From: Paractinoplanes deccanensis
GTDB lineage: Bacteria > Actinomycetota > Actinomycetes > Mycobacteriales > Micromonosporaceae
Assembly: GCF_016862115.1 (NCBI RefSeq)
Contig: NZ_BOMI01000123.1
Span: 1 to 64,000, forward strand
DNA length: 64,000 bases
Direction: 5' to 3'
Shown: in pieces, positions 23,962-35,932 of the stretch
How the letters are laid out: each line of letters starts with the position of its first letter
Position numbering within the stretch: the stretch's first letter is position 1
The notes under the pieces: model-generated
Told to the model about the DNA's origin: nothing
The model's database searches: none
The model's input: the letters and a program-made list of their open reading frames with translations, nothing else
Position numbers and translations under genes: made by a program

Positions 23962-25059
23962 TCAGATGACTCGGTGGACCCAGCCGAAGGGGTCCTCGGC
24001 GCGGCCGCGCTGGATGTCGACGAGCTGCTTGCGCAGGGCGGCCGTGACCTCGCCCGTGCCGCCGTCGGCCACGGTGAACTGGGAGTCGGCGCTCTTCACC
24101 GTGCCGATCGGGGTGATCACGGCGGCGGTGCCGCAGGCGAAGGCTTCGCGGATCTTGCCGGAGGCCGCGCCGGTGCGCCACTCCTCGAGGCTGACCGGGC
24201 GCTCCTCGACCTTGTGGCCGGCGCGCCCGGCGAGCTTGATGACCGAGTCGCGGGTGATGCCGGGCAGGATCGTGCCGGTCAGCGGCGGCGTCACCAGGGT
24301 GCCGTCGTCGAGCACGAAGAAGACGTTCATGCCGCCGAGCTCGTCGATGTATTTGCGCTCGACCGCGTCGAGATAGACCACCTGGTCGCAGCCGTTCTCG
24401 ATCGCCTCGGCCTGCGCGGAGAGGCCGGCCGCGTAGTTGCCGCCGCACTTGGCCGCGCCCGTGCCGCCCGGGGCCGCGCGGGTGTAGTCGGGGGTCACCC
24501 AGACCGACACCGGCTTGACGCCGCCCGAGAAGTAGGGGCCCACCGGGGAGGCGATGACCAGGTAGAGGTATTCCATCGCGGGGCGGACGCCGAGGAAGAC
24601 CTCGCTCGCGTACGCGAAGGGGCGCAGGTAGAGGCTGCCCTCGTCGCTCTGCGGGATCCACTGGCGGTCGATCTTGATGATTTCGTGCAGCGACCGGAGG
24701 AACGTCTCGACGGGCAGCTGGGGCATGGCCATGCGCTGGGCCGACTCGGCGAAGCGGGCCGCGTTCGCATCGGGGCGGAACATCGCGACGCCGCTGTCGG
24801 GCAGCGTGTAGGCCTTCAGGCCCTCGAAGATCTCCTGGGCATAGTGCAGCACCGCCGCGGCGGGGTCCATCGGGATCGGCGCCCGCGCTTCGACGCGCGG
24901 CTCGTACCACCCCTTGCCGTCCGCGTAGCGCACGGTGACCATGTGGTCGGTGAAGATGCGGCCGAAGCCGGGGTTGGCGAGCAACGCGGCGCGCTCGGCG
25001 TCGCCCACGGGTGCCGGGTTCGGACGGATCTCGAAATCGAGGTTGTCACCACCACTCAT
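23962..25059 (-). CDS. ilvE: Branched-chain amino acid aminotransferase
   Basis: A 365-residue fold-type IV PLP aminotransferase. Seen: HYAQEIFEGLKAY, FRPDANAARFAESAQRMAMP, YLRPFAYASEVFLGV, CGGNYAAGLSAQAEA, the catalytic Lys in LDAVERKYIDELGGMNVFFV and ACGTAAVITPIG. It performs the last step of Val, Leu and Ile synthesis with Glu as amino donor. The 149-bp gap to leuB contains a 7-bp hairpin (GAAGCAC/GTGCTTC, 25100-25118) and a weak stem at 25158-25172 that may end leuB transcription. Confidence 0.93.
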   Translation of the reverse strand: MSGGDNLDFEIRPNPAPVGDAERAALLANPGFGRIFTDHMVTVRYADGKGWYEPRVEARAPIPMDPAAAVLHYAQEIFEGLKAYTLPDSGVAMFRPDANAARFAESAQRMAMPQLPVETFLRSLHEIIKIDRQWIPQSDEGSLYLRPFAYASEVFLGVRPAMEYLYLVIASPVGPYFSGGVKPVSVWVTPDYTRAAPGGTGAAKCGGNYAAGLSAQAEAIENGCDQVVYLDAVERKYIDELGGMNVFFVLDDGTLVTPPLTGTILPGITRDSVIKLAGRAGHKVEERPVSLEEWRTGAASGKIREAFACGTAAVITPIGTVKSADSQFTVADGGTGEVTAALRKQLVDIQRGRAEDPFGWVHRVI

Positions 25060-25208
25060 GACAGGTGGACCTGCTTTCTCTTCAAGAATTAGGCATGCGG
25101 AAGCACCCGTAGTGCTTCAAGAATCTACCCCGAACGGTCGTTAAAACAATGACCGCGGGTGGAGAAGCCACCTGTCCCCTTGGACGAGCGGCGTGCGGAA
25201 AAGTTCAG

Positions 25209-26240
25209 TCAGAGGGCGGCGGCGACGCGGTCGCCGACTTCGGCGGTACGCAGCGGCGCGCCCGCGACGCGGGACGCGACCTCGGCCGCGACCGCCTCGG
25301 ATACTCGCCGGGCCTCGTCGTGGTGGCCCAGGTGCTCGAGGAGCAGCGAGGCGGAGAGGATGGCGGCCGCCGGGTCGGCGATGCCCTGACCGGCGATGTC
25401 GGGCGCGGAGCCGTGCACCGGCTCGAACGTCGACGGGTAGGCGCGCTCCGGGTTGACGGAGCCGCTGGCCGCCATGCCGATGCCGCCGGTAACGGCAGCG
25501 GCGATGTCGGTGAGGATGTCACCGAAGAGGTTGTCGGTCACGATCACGTCGTACCGCTGCGGGTTGCTGACCATGAACATGCTGGCCGCGTCGATGTGCT
25601 GGTATTCGGTGGTGACCTCGGGGAACTCGGCCGCGACGGCCGTGAACGTGCGCGCCCAGAGGCTGCCGGCCTTGGTCAGCACGTTGGTCTTGTGGACCAG
25701 GGTGAGGTGGCGGCGCTCGCGGCGCTGGGCGCGCGCGAAGGCGTCGCGGACGACCCGCTCGACGCCGTGCCGGGTGTTGAGGCTCTCCTCGGTCGCGATC
25801 TCGGCGGGGGTGTCCTGGTGGAGGACGCCGCCGGCGCCGACGTAGAGACCCTCGGTGCCCTCGCGGACCACCACCATGTCGATCTCGCCGGGCTTCACGC
25901 CGGCGAGCGGGCTGGTGGTGCCGGGCCAGAGCTTCGACGGGCGCAGGTTCACGTACTGGTCGAAGTCGAAGCGGAGCTTGAGCAGCAGGCCGCGCTCGAG
26001 GACGCCCGGCGGGACGCTGGGGTCGCCGATCGCGCCGAGCAGGATGGCGTCGTGGCCGGCCAGCTCGTCCTCGACGGACTGGGGCAGGACCTCGCCGGTG
26101 CGGTTGTAGAAGCGCGCGCCCAGGTCGTAGTCCTGGAACTCGGCGCCGGGGAGCACGGCCTCGATCACCTTGCGGGCCTGCGCGGTCACCTCGGTACCGA
26201 TGCCGTCGCCGGCCACCACCGCGATCCGCGCCACGCTCAC
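25209..26240 (-). CDS. leuB: 3-isopropylmalate dehydrogenase
   Basis: A 343-residue NAD+-dependent beta-decarboxylating dehydrogenase. It begins [20 protein letters not shown], has the substrate loop [34 protein letters not shown], the active-site region [28 protein letters not shown] (positions ~205-232) and [19 protein letters not shown]. It catalyses the third leucine step. The GTG start follows GAGGAG at good spacing. It is upstream of ilvE and downstream of serA on the same strand, with its own 5' region. Confidence 0.93.
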   Translation of the reverse strand: MSVARIAVVAGDGIGTEVTAQARKVIEAVLPGAEFQDYDLGARFYNRTGEVLPQSVEDELAGHDAILLGAIGDPSVPPGVLERGLLLKLRFDFDQYVNLRPSKLWPGTTSPLAGVKPGEIDMVVVREGTEGLYVGAGGVLHQDTPAEIATEESLNTRHGVERVVRDAFARAQRRERRHLTLVHKTNVLTKAGSLWARTFTAVAAEFPEVTTEYQHIDAASMFMVSNPQRYDVIVTDNLFGDILTDIAAAVTGGIGMAASGSVNPERAYPSTFEPVHGSAPDIAGQGIADPAAAILSASLLLEHLGHHDEARRVSEAVAAEVASRVAGAPLRTAEVGDRVAAAL

Positions 26241-26372
26241 GTCTGCTCCTCAGGGTCGGGTCCTTCGAGGCTCAATCTAGCGCGCCAGTCTCGATCTTCG
26301 GTACAGCGGTCCCACCTGATGGGCCGTTAAGGAGGCTGACCGGGGGAAGGAGAGCAAGGGTGCGGAAGCGAA

Positions 26373-26408
26373 CAGCCCCCGGACCGCGGCAAACGGTCAC
26401 GGGGGCTG
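26373..26408. promoter_or_regulatory. Long hairpin in the leuB 5' region
   Basis: CAGCCCCCG...CGGGGGCTG plus inner GACCG/CGGTC form a 14-bp stem with one bulge (26373-26386 / 26394-26408), about 130 bp upstream of leuB. On the minus strand no U-tract follows. It could be a leader structure, an attenuator or a bidirectional terminator. The rest of 26241-26597 shows a TAGATT -10-like box near 26278 on the minus strand and no other gene. Confidence 0.45.
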
Positions 26409-26597
26409 ATGCGACGAGTACGCGTGGCTCGGTCCCGCCGAAATTTCCTCAAACCGCGCACACGGCAGCGGACACGTCACCCGAAGACGGGCCCGCCGAG
26501 GAACGCGGCAGGGACAACGCTAGCGATGCGGACTAAAGACGCGCAAGACGCATCCCCCGCGTGTCGGCGACGTAGTTCGCACGCGCCGGATGGCAGC

Positions 26598-26969
26598 ATG
26601 CGCCGGGTGAGTTTCGACCTCGTGGTGTGGGCGATGGACCAGACGGACCTGCCGGACGCCGTGCGGGCCGCCAACGCGCGCTGCGCGCGCGGCGAGCACC
26701 CGCAACGCCCGGCCGACCCGCGTGTCGTCGCCTTCTATGACGCCCTGACCAGCGACTATCCCGACCGCGGCCCGCGCGCCTCGGCGCCCGGCTCCCCCTG
26801 GGCGCACGCGCCGCTGCATGCTGCCGCCGACCACATCCAGATGAGGCTGGACGAGAACTGCCCGGACGTCGTGCTGGAGACCATCGAGCGGCTGGCCGCC
26901 GAGCTCAACCTCGACCTGCTCGACCTCCAGGACGGCACCGTCTATCCGCCGCCGCTCAGGACCCGTTGA
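26598..26969 (+). CDS. Conserved hypothetical protein
   Basis: A 123-residue acidic, soluble protein: VSFDLVVWAMDQTDLPDAVR, PRVVAFYDALTSDYPD, HIQMRLDENCPDVVLETIER, then AELNLDLLDLQDGTVYPPP. The opening phrase (S-F-D-L-x-V-W) is common in small actinobacterial proteins of unknown role, some of which resemble immunity proteins. The start may be ATG 26598 or the in-frame GTG 26607. It converges on serA with a 14-bp overlap. No function is assigned. Confidence 0.6.
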   Translation: MRRVSFDLVVWAMDQTDLPDAVRAANARCARGEHPQRPADPRVVAFYDALTSDYPDRGPRASAPGSPWAHAPLHAAADHIQMRLDENCPDVVLETIERLAAELNLDLLDLQDGTVYPPPLRTR

Positions 26970-28560
26970 TCCGCAGATCGACGACGTGTCCGCGGCTCGA
27001 CCCGATGGCGGAGGCCACGGTGGAGAGCAGCTCGGCGCCGACCGAGGAGTCCACGGTCAGCGTCATCAGCGCCTCGCCACCGGCCGAGCGCCGCGCCACC
27101 TGCATCGCCGCGATGTTCACCCCGGCCTCGCCGAGGATCGTGCCGATCGCGCCGACCACGCCGGGCCGGTCGCTGTAGCGGAAGAAGAGCAGCACCCCGT
27201 CGGCGTTCAGGTCGAGGTCGAAGTCGTCCACACCGGTCAGCTTGGCGATCTCCCGGGCACCCGTGACGGTCAGCGTGCCGGCGACACTGACCCGGCGGCC
27301 GTCCGGCAGGGCGCCTCGCACGGTCAGCAGGTTCTGATGCTCGCAGGGCTCCTCGCTGACCACGAGGTCAACCTCCACTCCCCGGTCGGCGGCGAGCTGG
27401 GGCGCGTTCACGTACGTCACCCGCTCGTCCACCACCGAGGTGAACAGGCCCTTGGTGGTCGCCAGCCGCAGCACCGCCACGTCGTGCGAGACGATCTCGC
27501 CACGCACCTCGACGGAGACGCCGGCGGCCACCCCGCCGGCCACCGCGGTGAAGACCCGGCCGAGCTTCTCGGCGAGGGACAGCAGCGGCCGCACGTCCTC
27601 GTCCACCACGCCGCCGGCCTGCACGTTCACCGCGTCCGGCACGAACTCGCCGTCGAGCGCCAGCTTGACGCTGCGGGCCACCGAGAGCCCCGCCTTGTCC
27701 TGCGCCTCGACGGTGGAGGCGCCCAGATGCGGCGTGACCACGACGTTGTCGAACGAGAAGAGCGGCGACGAGGTCAGCGGCTCGGTGACGAAGACGTCGA
27801 GCCCCGCGCCGGCCACCCGGCCCTCGCGCAGCGCCGCGGCCAGGGCGTCCTCGTCGATCAGGCCGCCGCGGGCCGCGTTGACGATCCGCACGCCCGGCTT
27901 GACCAGCGCCAGCTCCTTGTCGCCGAGCAAACCCATGGTCTCCGGGGTGCGCGGCAGGTGCACCGAGATGAAGTCGCTCTCCCGCAGCAGCTCCGCCAGG
28001 CCCACCAGGCGCACGCCGAGCTGAGCGGCCCGGGCCGGCTGGACGTACGGGTCGTACGCGATGAGGCGGGTCCCGAACGCGGCCATCCGCTGGGCGAAGA
28101 GCACGCCGATGCGCCCGAGCCCGATCACCCCCACGGTCTTGCCCTGCACCTCGACCCCGGTGAAGCGGGACCGCTCCCAGCGCCCGCCCCGCAACGCCGT
28201 CGCGGCGCTGACCGTGTGCCGCGCGACGGCGAGCAGCAGCGCGATCGCCTGCTCCGCCGCCGAGACGATGTTGCTGGTCGGCGCGTTCACCACCAGCACG
28301 CCCCGGGCGGTGGCGGCGGCCACGTCGATGTTGTCGAGCCCGACCCCGGCCCGGGCCACCACCCGCAGCCGCGGCCCGGCGGCGAGCACCGCGGCGTCGA
28401 CCGTGGTGGCGCTGCGCACGATCAGCGCGTCGGCCTCCCCGACCGCGGCGAGCAGGGCGGTGCGGTCGGCGCCGTCCACCCGCCGCACGTCGTAGTCGTG
28501 CGCGAGCACGCTGATGGCGGACGGTGCGAGTTCCTCGGCGATCAGGACGACGGCTGCCAT
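26956..28560 (-). CDS. serA: D-3-phosphoglycerate dehydrogenase
   Basis: A 534-residue long-form PGDH. Order: substrate domain (LIVRSATTVDAAVL), NAD domain (GKTVGVIGLGRIGVLFAQRM, with Arg in VRIVNAARGGLIDEDAL and His in NVVVTPHLGAST), the intervening ASB domain, and an ACT domain (LLFFRYSDRPGVVGAIGTIL). It oxidises 3-phosphoglycerate in the first serine step and is usually inhibited by serine through the ACT domain. GGATGGAG precedes the ATG. The neighbouring gene mpgS uses the same substrate, 3-phosphoglycerate. Confidence 0.93.
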   Translation of the reverse strand: MAAVVLIAEELAPSAISVLAHDYDVRRVDGADRTALLAAVGEADALIVRSATTVDAAVLAAGPRLRVVARAGVGLDNIDVAAATARGVLVVNAPTSNIVSAAEQAIALLLAVARHTVSAATALRGGRWERSRFTGVEVQGKTVGVIGLGRIGVLFAQRMAAFGTRLIAYDPYVQPARAAQLGVRLVGLAELLRESDFISVHLPRTPETMGLLGDKELALVKPGVRIVNAARGGLIDEDALAAALREGRVAGAGLDVFVTEPLTSSPLFSFDNVVVTPHLGASTVEAQDKAGLSVARSVKLALDGEFVPDAVNVQAGGVVDEDVRPLLSLAEKLGRVFTAVAGGVAAGVSVEVRGEIVSHDVAVLRLATTKGLFTSVVDERVTYVNAPQLAADRGVEVDLVVSEEPCEHQNLLTVRGALPDGRRVSVAGTLTVTGAREIAKLTGVDDFDLDLNADGVLLFFRYSDRPGVVGAIGTILGEAGVNIAAMQVARRSAGGEALMTLTVDSSVGAELLSTVASAIGSSRGHVVDLRINGS

Positions 28561-28604
28561 GCGGCTCCATCCATTGCGGACATCGATGTCCGCGATGGTA
28601 AGCG

Positions 28605-29816
28605 CTAAGCCACCCTCCGTGGTATCGAGGCGCGGTCGATCGGCGGGGACGGCGGCCGGCCGGTGAGGGCGAGGCCGTCGGGCTGACGGAAGCTGAGCGC
28701 CTCGGCGTCGAGCGCGTCGTAGAGAAGGTCCAGGTCGAGCGTGCCGACGGGCGGGTAGACGCGCTCGCGCGGCGGTTCCTGGCCGGTGGCGAGGGCGCCC
28801 TGCTCGACCATGAAGTCGAGGATCGCCTGACGGACCGAGGGCAGCGTCACCGGCGAGTGGTAGAGGACGTTCAGCGCCTGCATGCGCATGCCCTGCACGT
28901 GCTCCTCACCCTTGTTGTCGTGGAAGTGCGGGTTACGGGTCTCGATCTGGAGCACCGGCACCGAGGTCGCCATCACGTCCGGGTCGGTGCTCTCCAGCAC
29001 GCCGCCGAACTGCTCGAAGAGGTCGAGGTACTCGTACGGCTCGACGGCGAAGCCGCCGGCGAGCCGCAGCTTGAGGCCGAGGTCGAGGGTCATCGCGTGC
29101 TCGCCGGCGTTGCCGGTGGCGATCACCTCGGTGCCGAAGCCGGAGTACTCGGCGAGGAAGCGGTTGAGCCATTCGTTGGTGATCTGGGAGCTGCGGCCCC
29201 TGCGGCTGAAGAACAGCCGGCCGTCGCGCAGCTTCGGCTTGGAGTGCCAGGAGATCCGGACCATGGCGTACGGGGAGCCGGCCTGCGCCAGCCCGGCCGC
29301 GTAGACCTTGCAGTACTCGTGCACCGAGCCGGGCACGTAGTTGTCGGCGTCGACGTAGCCGATGTAGCGGCGCCCGGTCATCGCGGCGAGCGCCATGCCG
29401 AGCAGCATCGCCTCGCCCTTGCCGGCGCGCACGAGCCCGTCGTCGTCGATCAGCTCGGGCATGCCGGCCGCCTTCACGGCCGCGGCCACGCCGGGATCGC
29501 GCTGGTGCACGGTGATCGCCGAGCGGCCGGCGAGACGGCAGAATTGCTCGACCGTCTGGGCCTCGCTCTCGTAGCGGTCGACCGGCTGCCGGTCGCTGTT
29601 CGAGACCAGCACGATGAGGCAGTCGTGCGGAATTCCGGAAAGGACACCCTCGATGACGGAGCGTGTCTCATTCATGCACGGAACGACGACAACCATTTGC
29701 GACTCGACCGCGCGCAGCGCCTCCGAGCTGCCGGAATCCAGCTCGATGACCCTCTGGAGCTCGTGGATCCGGACCGCCCCGAAACGCTCACTCCGGAAAG
29801 AATCAGCCAGTCTCAT
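28605..29816 (-). CDS. mpgS: Mannosyl-3-phosphoglycerate synthase (GT55-like)
   Basis: A 403-residue soluble glycosyltransferase. Recognisable MpgS signatures: ERFGAVRIHELQRVIELDSG, VSNSDRQPVDRYESEA, GKGEAMLLGMALAAM, the metal-binding YVDADNYVPGSVHEYCKVYA, RRGRSSQITNEWLNRFL, FGTEVIATGNAGEHAMTLDL and NPHFHDNKGEEHVQGM. It transfers mannose from GDP-mannose to 3-phosphoglycerate, forming the phosphorylated precursor of the solute mannosylglycerate. The phosphatase MpgP is not next to it. Family assignment is by eye; the exact donor and acceptor are inferred. Confidence 0.85.
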   Translation of the reverse strand: MRLADSFRSERFGAVRIHELQRVIELDSGSSEALRAVESQMVVVVPCMNETRSVIEGVLSGIPHDCLIVLVSNSDRQPVDRYESEAQTVEQFCRLAGRSAITVHQRDPGVAAAVKAAGMPELIDDDGLVRAGKGEAMLLGMALAAMTGRRYIGYVDADNYVPGSVHEYCKVYAAGLAQAGSPYAMVRISWHSKPKLRDGRLFFSRRGRSSQITNEWLNRFLAEYSGFGTEVIATGNAGEHAMTLDLGLKLRLAGGFAVEPYEYLDLFEQFGGVLESTDPDVMATSVPVLQIETRNPHFHDNKGEEHVQGMRMQALNVLYHSPVTLPSVRQAILDFMVEQGALATGQEPPRERVYPPVGTLDLDLLYDALDAEALSFRQPDGLALTGRPPSPPIDRASIPRRVA

Positions 29817-29895
29817 GTCGCGAGGCTACCTGCGGAAATCCACTCCTACATGGCCCCACGTAAATGCCGCGTAACAGAGCTGTTTCGACAATGAA

Positions 29896-29927
29896 AATGC
29901 CCGGCCCGGGAAATAGGGCCGGGCATT
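29896..29927. terminator. Terminator after ilvBNC
   Basis: A 12-bp perfect stem AATGCCCGGCCC / GGGCCGGGCATT with an 8-nt loop lies 11 bp past the ilvC stop and is followed on the minus strand by ATTTTC. It separates the ilvBNC operon from mpgS. Confidence 0.85.
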
Positions 29928-29938
29928 CAGGACGAGAA

Positions 29939-33317
<3,379 letters not shown>

Positions 33318-33365
33318 GGCAACTCACAAACCTTTACGGGTCAGTCGGTCCGGTACTTGAGCAAC

Positions 33366-33399
33366 AAAAAAGGCCCTCGTGCGGGAAAGCACGGGACCT
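33366..33399 (-). terminator. Attenuator terminator of ilvBNC
   Basis: On the minus strand AGGTCCCGTGC pairs with GCACGAGGGCCT (one bulge, one mismatch) around TTTCCC, and is followed by TTTTTTGTTG. It lies 49 bp upstream of ilvB and downstream of the leader peptide. Termination here would shut off the whole operon. Confidence 0.8.
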
Positions 33400-33400
33400 G

Positions 33401-33438
33401 GCGCACTCTGGTCGGCAGCTCAGCCGACGGGAGTGCGC
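33401..33438 (-). promoter_or_regulatory. Pause/anti-attenuator hairpin of ilvBNC leader
   Basis: GCGCACTC / GAGTGCGC (8 bp) and the inner GTCGGC / GCCGAC (6 bp) form one long stem around AGCTCA. It begins at the base next to the leader-peptide stop codon and ends one base before the terminator stem, as expected for the first structure of an attenuator. A ribosome stalled at the Val-Leu codons would disturb it. Confidence 0.75.
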
Positions 33439-33468
33439 TCACATAAGTACTCGGGACGCGAAGCACAT
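33439..33468 (-). CDS. ilvBNC leader peptide MCFASRVLM
   Basis: A 9-codon frame (ATG to TGA) preceded by the strong binding site GGAAGGTGG five bases upstream. It contains Val (GTA) and Leu (CTT), both codons rare in this GC-rich genome, just before the stop. Downstream are the pause hairpin and the terminator ahead of ilvB. Slow decoding of the rare codons under branched-chain amino acid shortage would favour read-through into ilvBNC. Confidence 0.75.
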   Translation of the reverse strand: MCFASRVLM

Positions 33469-33521
33469 GGGAACCACCTTCCCGCATCTCACGCGGTGAG
33501 TCAACTGATCCCACATTTTGA

Positions 33522-35864
33522 TCACTCGGTGGGCTCACCCGTTCGGGCGTCGAACGCGGGGTCGGTCGGCAGCAGGGCCCTGAGCTGCCGCATCCCGGGC
33601 CCGAGGGCCACCACCTGACTGCGCGCGGGCAGGTCCTTGGGCGGCGCCGGCTTGGGCGCGGGGAGGGTTCTTGTGCCCGTGCGCAAGGTCTGCAACTGCG
33701 CCTCGAGATGCTCGGCCGGCACGCCCCAGCCGAACAGCGAGCCCTGCCCGAGCCGGCAGCCCGCCTCCTCGACCACGGCCCGCTGCGCCGGGGTGCCGAT
33801 GCCCTCGGCCAGCACCTCGAGCCCGAGCCGGTGCCCGATGCGCACGACGACGTCGACCAGGGGCGCGGCCGTGCCCGTGCGCGACTCGGGCTCCGCCACC
33901 AGCGCATGGTCGATCTTGAGGATGTCGACCGGCAGCGTGCGCAGCTGACCGAGCGACGAATAGCCCGCGCCGAAGTCGTCGAGCGCGATCCGCACACCGG
34001 TCGCGCGCAGCTCGGCGAGGCGGCTGATCAGCTCCTCCATGTCGGTGGCCACCGCGTGCTCGGTCACCTCGAGCACCAGCCGCTGCGCCGGGACGCCGTG
34101 CTCGGCCAGCACGTCGGCGACCTGCCCGGCGTAGTCGACGGCGTGCAGCTCCTTGGGCGACAGGTTGACCGAGACCCAGACGTCGTGCCCCCGCGACAGC
34201 CAGTCGGCGAGCTGCACGCAGGCCTGTTCGAGCACCCAGGCGCCGATCCGGTTGATCAGGCCGGACTCCTCGGCGACCGGGATGAACTCGTCGGGGCGCA
34301 CCGCGCCGAGCGTGGGATGGTGCCAGCGCAGCAGCGCCTCGGCGCCGACCGGGCGCATCGACGGCAGCGCCACCACCGGCTGGAAGACCAGGCGCAGCTG
34401 GTCGCGGTCGATGGCGTGGCGCAGCTCGCTCTCGAGCGTGCCGCGGCGGCGCAGCAGCTCGTCGTAGCGGGCCTGGTAGCGCTCCACCCGGTTCTTGCCG
34501 CGCTGCTTCGCGTAGCGCAGGGCGAGGTCGGCGTCGCGGATCAGCTCGCCGGTGTCGGCCACGCCGATGCTCGCCGACAGGAAGACCGAACCGCCGTCCA
34601 CCTCGTACGGCTCGCAGAGCACGGCGAGCAGCCGGTGGGCGGTCAGCATCGCCTCGTCGGCCGTGCCGCGCATGAGCACCGCGAACTCGTCGCCGCCGAG
34701 CCGGGCCGCCACGTCGCCGTCGAGCAGGTTGCGGCGCAGGCGCTCGCCCACCTCGACCAGCACCGCGTCGCCCACGTCGTGGCCGCGCATGTCGTTGACC
34801 GTCTTGAAGCCGTCGAGGTCGATGCCGACCAGCACCTGGGGCTCCTCGGCGGCGGCGAGCGCCTCGCGCAGGCCGCGGCGGTTGGCCAGCCCGGTGAGCG
34901 GGTCGGTGTGCGCGAGCTCGCGGAAGTGGGCCTCGCGCTCGCGCAGCTCGAGCGTGTAGTGGCGTACGTCCCGAAGGGCCAGCCATTGCCGCCCGACCAG
35001 GGCCAGCCCCACGACGCAGATGCCGAGGTAACCGTAGAGGTCGAGGGTGCCGCCCCGGGCGAGGTGATAGCCGAGCGCGGACACGCCGGCCACGATCGGC
35101 ACGACCGCGAAGGCCGGGTTGCTGCGGTCGGGCACGTCGCCGACCACCTCGACCGGCCGGTCGGCCACCTCGACGGCGCGGGCGATCACGAAAAGGCCCG
35201 CCGGGAGCAGGAGGGCGCCGGCCAGCACCACGCCGTCCTGGTCCTGGCAGATGCCCGAGGCGATGGCGACGGCGGCGAAGGCGACGAACGTGACGCCGCT
35301 CGCCACCCGTACGGTGATCAGGCGGGGACGGTGCGCGTGCATCGCCAGGACGATGGTCAGGCCGAGCGAGGCGACGGCGAGGCCGGCCGGCACCACCACC
35401 GACAGGCAGGCCATCGGCGTGGCGTCGCCCAGGACGCGGGTCGGCTCGACCAGCAGCACCCAGCCGACGAACCAGATCGCCGCCGCGACGACCAGCCCGT
35501 CGAGCAGGCGCCGGACGGCCACGCCCGGTGTCTCGGCGGCACCGGGCAGCACGGCCGTGCCGACGAGCAGCACGAGGACGCCGATGGCGGTGCCCGCGGC
35601 GACCGCGGTGCCGAGGCTGATGCGCGGCGGCTGGGCCGTGGTGATCAGCACACTGATGACGCCGGCCAGGGCCGCGGCGGTGACGATCGCGCCGCCGGCG
35701 GCCAGCATCAGGTGGGCCCGGCGGGCGGCTCCCGTGTGCCGGCGGCCCGAATTGCCCAGCAATGCGACGGCCGGGACCGCGACCAGAAGGCCGAACAGCC
35801 CGGCCAGCTCCACGCCGGACGGTGATTGCACGGAGACACTATGCTCGATCTCCGTCGATTTCAC
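33522..35864 (-). CDS. Membrane-anchored GGDEF-EAL protein
   Basis: A 780-residue protein. Residues 15 to about 290 hold seven or eight hydrophobic segments. The GGDEF domain follows ([46 protein letters not shown] at about 388-397), then the EAL domain (GAEALLRW at about 507-514, [32 protein letters not shown]). All motif residues for c-di-GMP synthesis and hydrolysis that I can check are present. No PAS or other cytoplasmic sensor is seen, so the membrane part may sense the signal. It is divergent from ilvD and lies upstream of the ilvB leader. Confidence 0.9.
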   Translation of the reverse strand: MKSTEIEHSVSVQSPSGVELAGLFGLLVAVPAVALLGNSGRRHTGAARRAHLMLAAGGAIVTAAALAGVISVLITTAQPPRISLGTAVAAGTAIGVLVLLVGTAVLPGAAETPGVAVRRLLDGLVVAAAIWFVGWVLLVEPTRVLGDATPMACLSVVVPAGLAVASLGLTIVLAMHAHRPRLITVRVASGVTFVAFAAVAIASGICQDQDGVVLAGALLLPAGLFVIARAVEVADRPVEVVGDVPDRSNPAFAVVPIVAGVSALGYHLARGGTLDLYGYLGICVVGLALVGRQWLALRDVRHYTLELREREAHFRELAHTDPLTGLANRRGLREALAAAEEPQVLVGIDLDGFKTVNDMRGHDVGDAVLVEVGERLRRNLLDGDVAARLGGDEFAVLMRGTADEAMLTAHRLLAVLCEPYEVDGGSVFLSASIGVADTGELIRDADLALRYAKQRGKNRVERYQARYDELLRRRGTLESELRHAIDRDQLRLVFQPVVALPSMRPVGAEALLRWHHPTLGAVRPDEFIPVAEESGLINRIGAWVLEQACVQLADWLSRGHDVWVSVNLSPKELHAVDYAGQVADVLAEHGVPAQRLVLEVTEHAVATDMEELISRLAELRATGVRIALDDFGAGYSSLGQLRTLPVDILKIDHALVAEPESRTGTAAPLVDVVVRIGHRLGLEVLAEGIGTPAQRAVVEEAGCRLGQGSLFGWGVPAEHLEAQLQTLRTGTRTLPAPKPAPPKDLPARSQVVALGPGMRQLRALLPTDPAFDARTGEPTE

Positions 35865-35932
35865 GACCCCTCACGTCCCGATCCGTGGACTTCCGCGGTC
35901 GATCACGTCCCGAGCAGTGGCACTATGAGGGG

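Noticed and set aside
25060-25208. Attenuator in front of ilvE
   Set aside because: A 7-bp hairpin is present (25100-25118), but no U-tract or branched-chain leader frame accompanies it.
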